Assembly: GCA_965247225.1 (NCBI GenBank)
Contig: CBDFGT010000027.1
Coordinates: 186,001 to 250,000 of the forward strand
Length of the DNA stretch: 64,000 nt
Origin: CBDFGT01 sp965247225
GTDB taxonomy: Bacteria > Pseudomonadota > Alphaproteobacteria > Rhizobiales > Rhizobiaceae
Direction of reading: 5' to 3'
In this document: positions 63,567-64,000 of the stretch, one piece after another
How positions within the stretch are numbered: position 1 is the first letter of the stretch
Layout of the letters: each line of letters begins with the position of its first letter
Program-made: the position numbers and the translations under genes
The notes under the pieces: model-generated
The model's database searches: none
The model's input: the letters and a program-made list of their open reading frames with translations, nothing else
What the model was told of the DNA's origin: nothing

Positions 63567-63971
63567 CTATGCAAGGCAGCTCTGGCAGGTTCCGCGAATC
63601 TCGATCGTGGTTTTTGCCGCCCGGAATTTTTTACCGTGCGCCCAGTCCGCAAGTCTTTGATCTATCGCATGGTCATGAAATTCATCTACCTGCCCGCAAA
63701 TCTCGCAAATGGCAAATCCGATCACACCGTGCGCGTGGCAGCCACCGGCCTCATGCGTATGGGCGCAGGCCACAAAGGCATTGATGCTTTCCAGCCGGTG
63801 AACCAAACCGATTTCTGTCAGCTTTTCCAGCGCCCGGTAAACCTGCAAGGGTGCACGAAACCCGTGATCACGCAACTTGTCCAGAATGGTATAGGCGCTG
63901 AGCGGCGCTTCGGCCCTGGTCAGGGCCTCCAGAACCAGCGTCTGGTTCTTGGTCAATTCCTGGGTGATCAT
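63567..63971 (-). CDS. zur: Fur-family regulator, Zur-like
   Basis: 134 residues. N-terminal winged helix (TKNQTLVLEALTRAEAPLSAYTILDKLRDHGFRAPLQVYRALEKLTEIGLVHRLES spans about residues 7-62), a His/Cys-rich hinge (ACAHTHEAGGCHAH), and structural-zinc cysteine pairs CEICGQ and CQSC at the end. The HEAGGCHAHG and late CxxC fit Zur better than Fur or PerR. Represses zinc uptake genes when zinc-loaded. No zinc transporter genes are in the window; the 29 bp left upstream are too short to judge its promoter. Confidence 0.82.
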   Translation of the reverse strand: MITQELTKNQTLVLEALTRAEAPLSAYTILDKLRDHGFRAPLQVYRALEKLTEIGLVHRLESINAFVACAHTHEAGGCHAHGVIGFAICEICGQVDEFHDHAIDQRLADWAHGKKFRAAKTTIEIRGTCQSCLA

Positions 63972-64000
63972 GGTTGGTTCCCTTCATGAAAGCCATGGAC

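Overview
The window reads as chromosomal DNA of an alphaproteobacterium of the order Hyphomicrobiales (Rhizobiales), most likely near Brucellaceae (Brucella/Ochrobactrum relatives). The reasons are the block clpP-clpX-lon-hupB, a melibiose/raffinose-type agp locus laid out as in Sinorhizobium meliloti, the rhizobial-style phn gene order, moderately high GC, and tight ATGA/TGATG overlaps. No transposase, integrase, CRISPR array, tRNA or rRNA was seen.

Layout. 1-5876 (+): the end of a nitrate ABC transporter ATPase, then nirB, nirD and nasA (assimilatory nitrate/nitrite reduction). 5889-12921: a sugar module, with FGGY kinase and DeoR repressor on the minus strand, divergent from an RbsA/RbsC-type ABC importer whose binding protein is of the LsrB/RhaS type. 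12941-26394: a full C-P lyase (phosphonate) locus, phnF (-), then phnGHIJKL, a hexapeptide acyltransferase, phnC, phnD, phnE1, phnE2, a 2H-phosphoesterase-like gene (DUF1045), phnM and phnN. A triple Pho-box heptamer array and a probable PhnF operator precede phnG; a second Pho box precedes phnC. phnD, phnE1 (twice) and the DUF1045 gene carry single-base frameshifts.

26453-29772 (+): a flavin-dependent halogenase homologue with its catalytic Lys and Glu, an AraC regulator and an EamA exporter. 29850-39872: an alpha-galactoside locus with two GH4 glycosidases around a peptide-type ABC importer (minus strand) and a divergent AraC activator, followed by an aldo/keto reductase and an orphan SAM-methyltransferase-like gene. 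41792-49692: an RND efflux triad (minus strand) divergent from a two-component system. 49746-51581: an exported protein of unknown function, and an EamA permease behind an FMN riboswitch with its own terminator, best read as riboflavin transporter RibN.

51737-57292 (minus strand): hupB, lon, clpX, clpP, with heat-shock-like promoters before lon and clpP. 57581-63971: a Met-rich exported protein, cspA with a long leader, dusA, a TerC-family membrane protein, gamma carbonic anhydrase, a Cu+ P-type ATPase with a YHS-type N-terminus, and a Zur-like Fur regulator.

The window is dominated by nutrient capture (nitrate, sugar, phosphonate, alpha-galactosides, riboflavin), each uptake system sitting beside its own local regulator or RNA switch, next to the conserved protein quality-control block.
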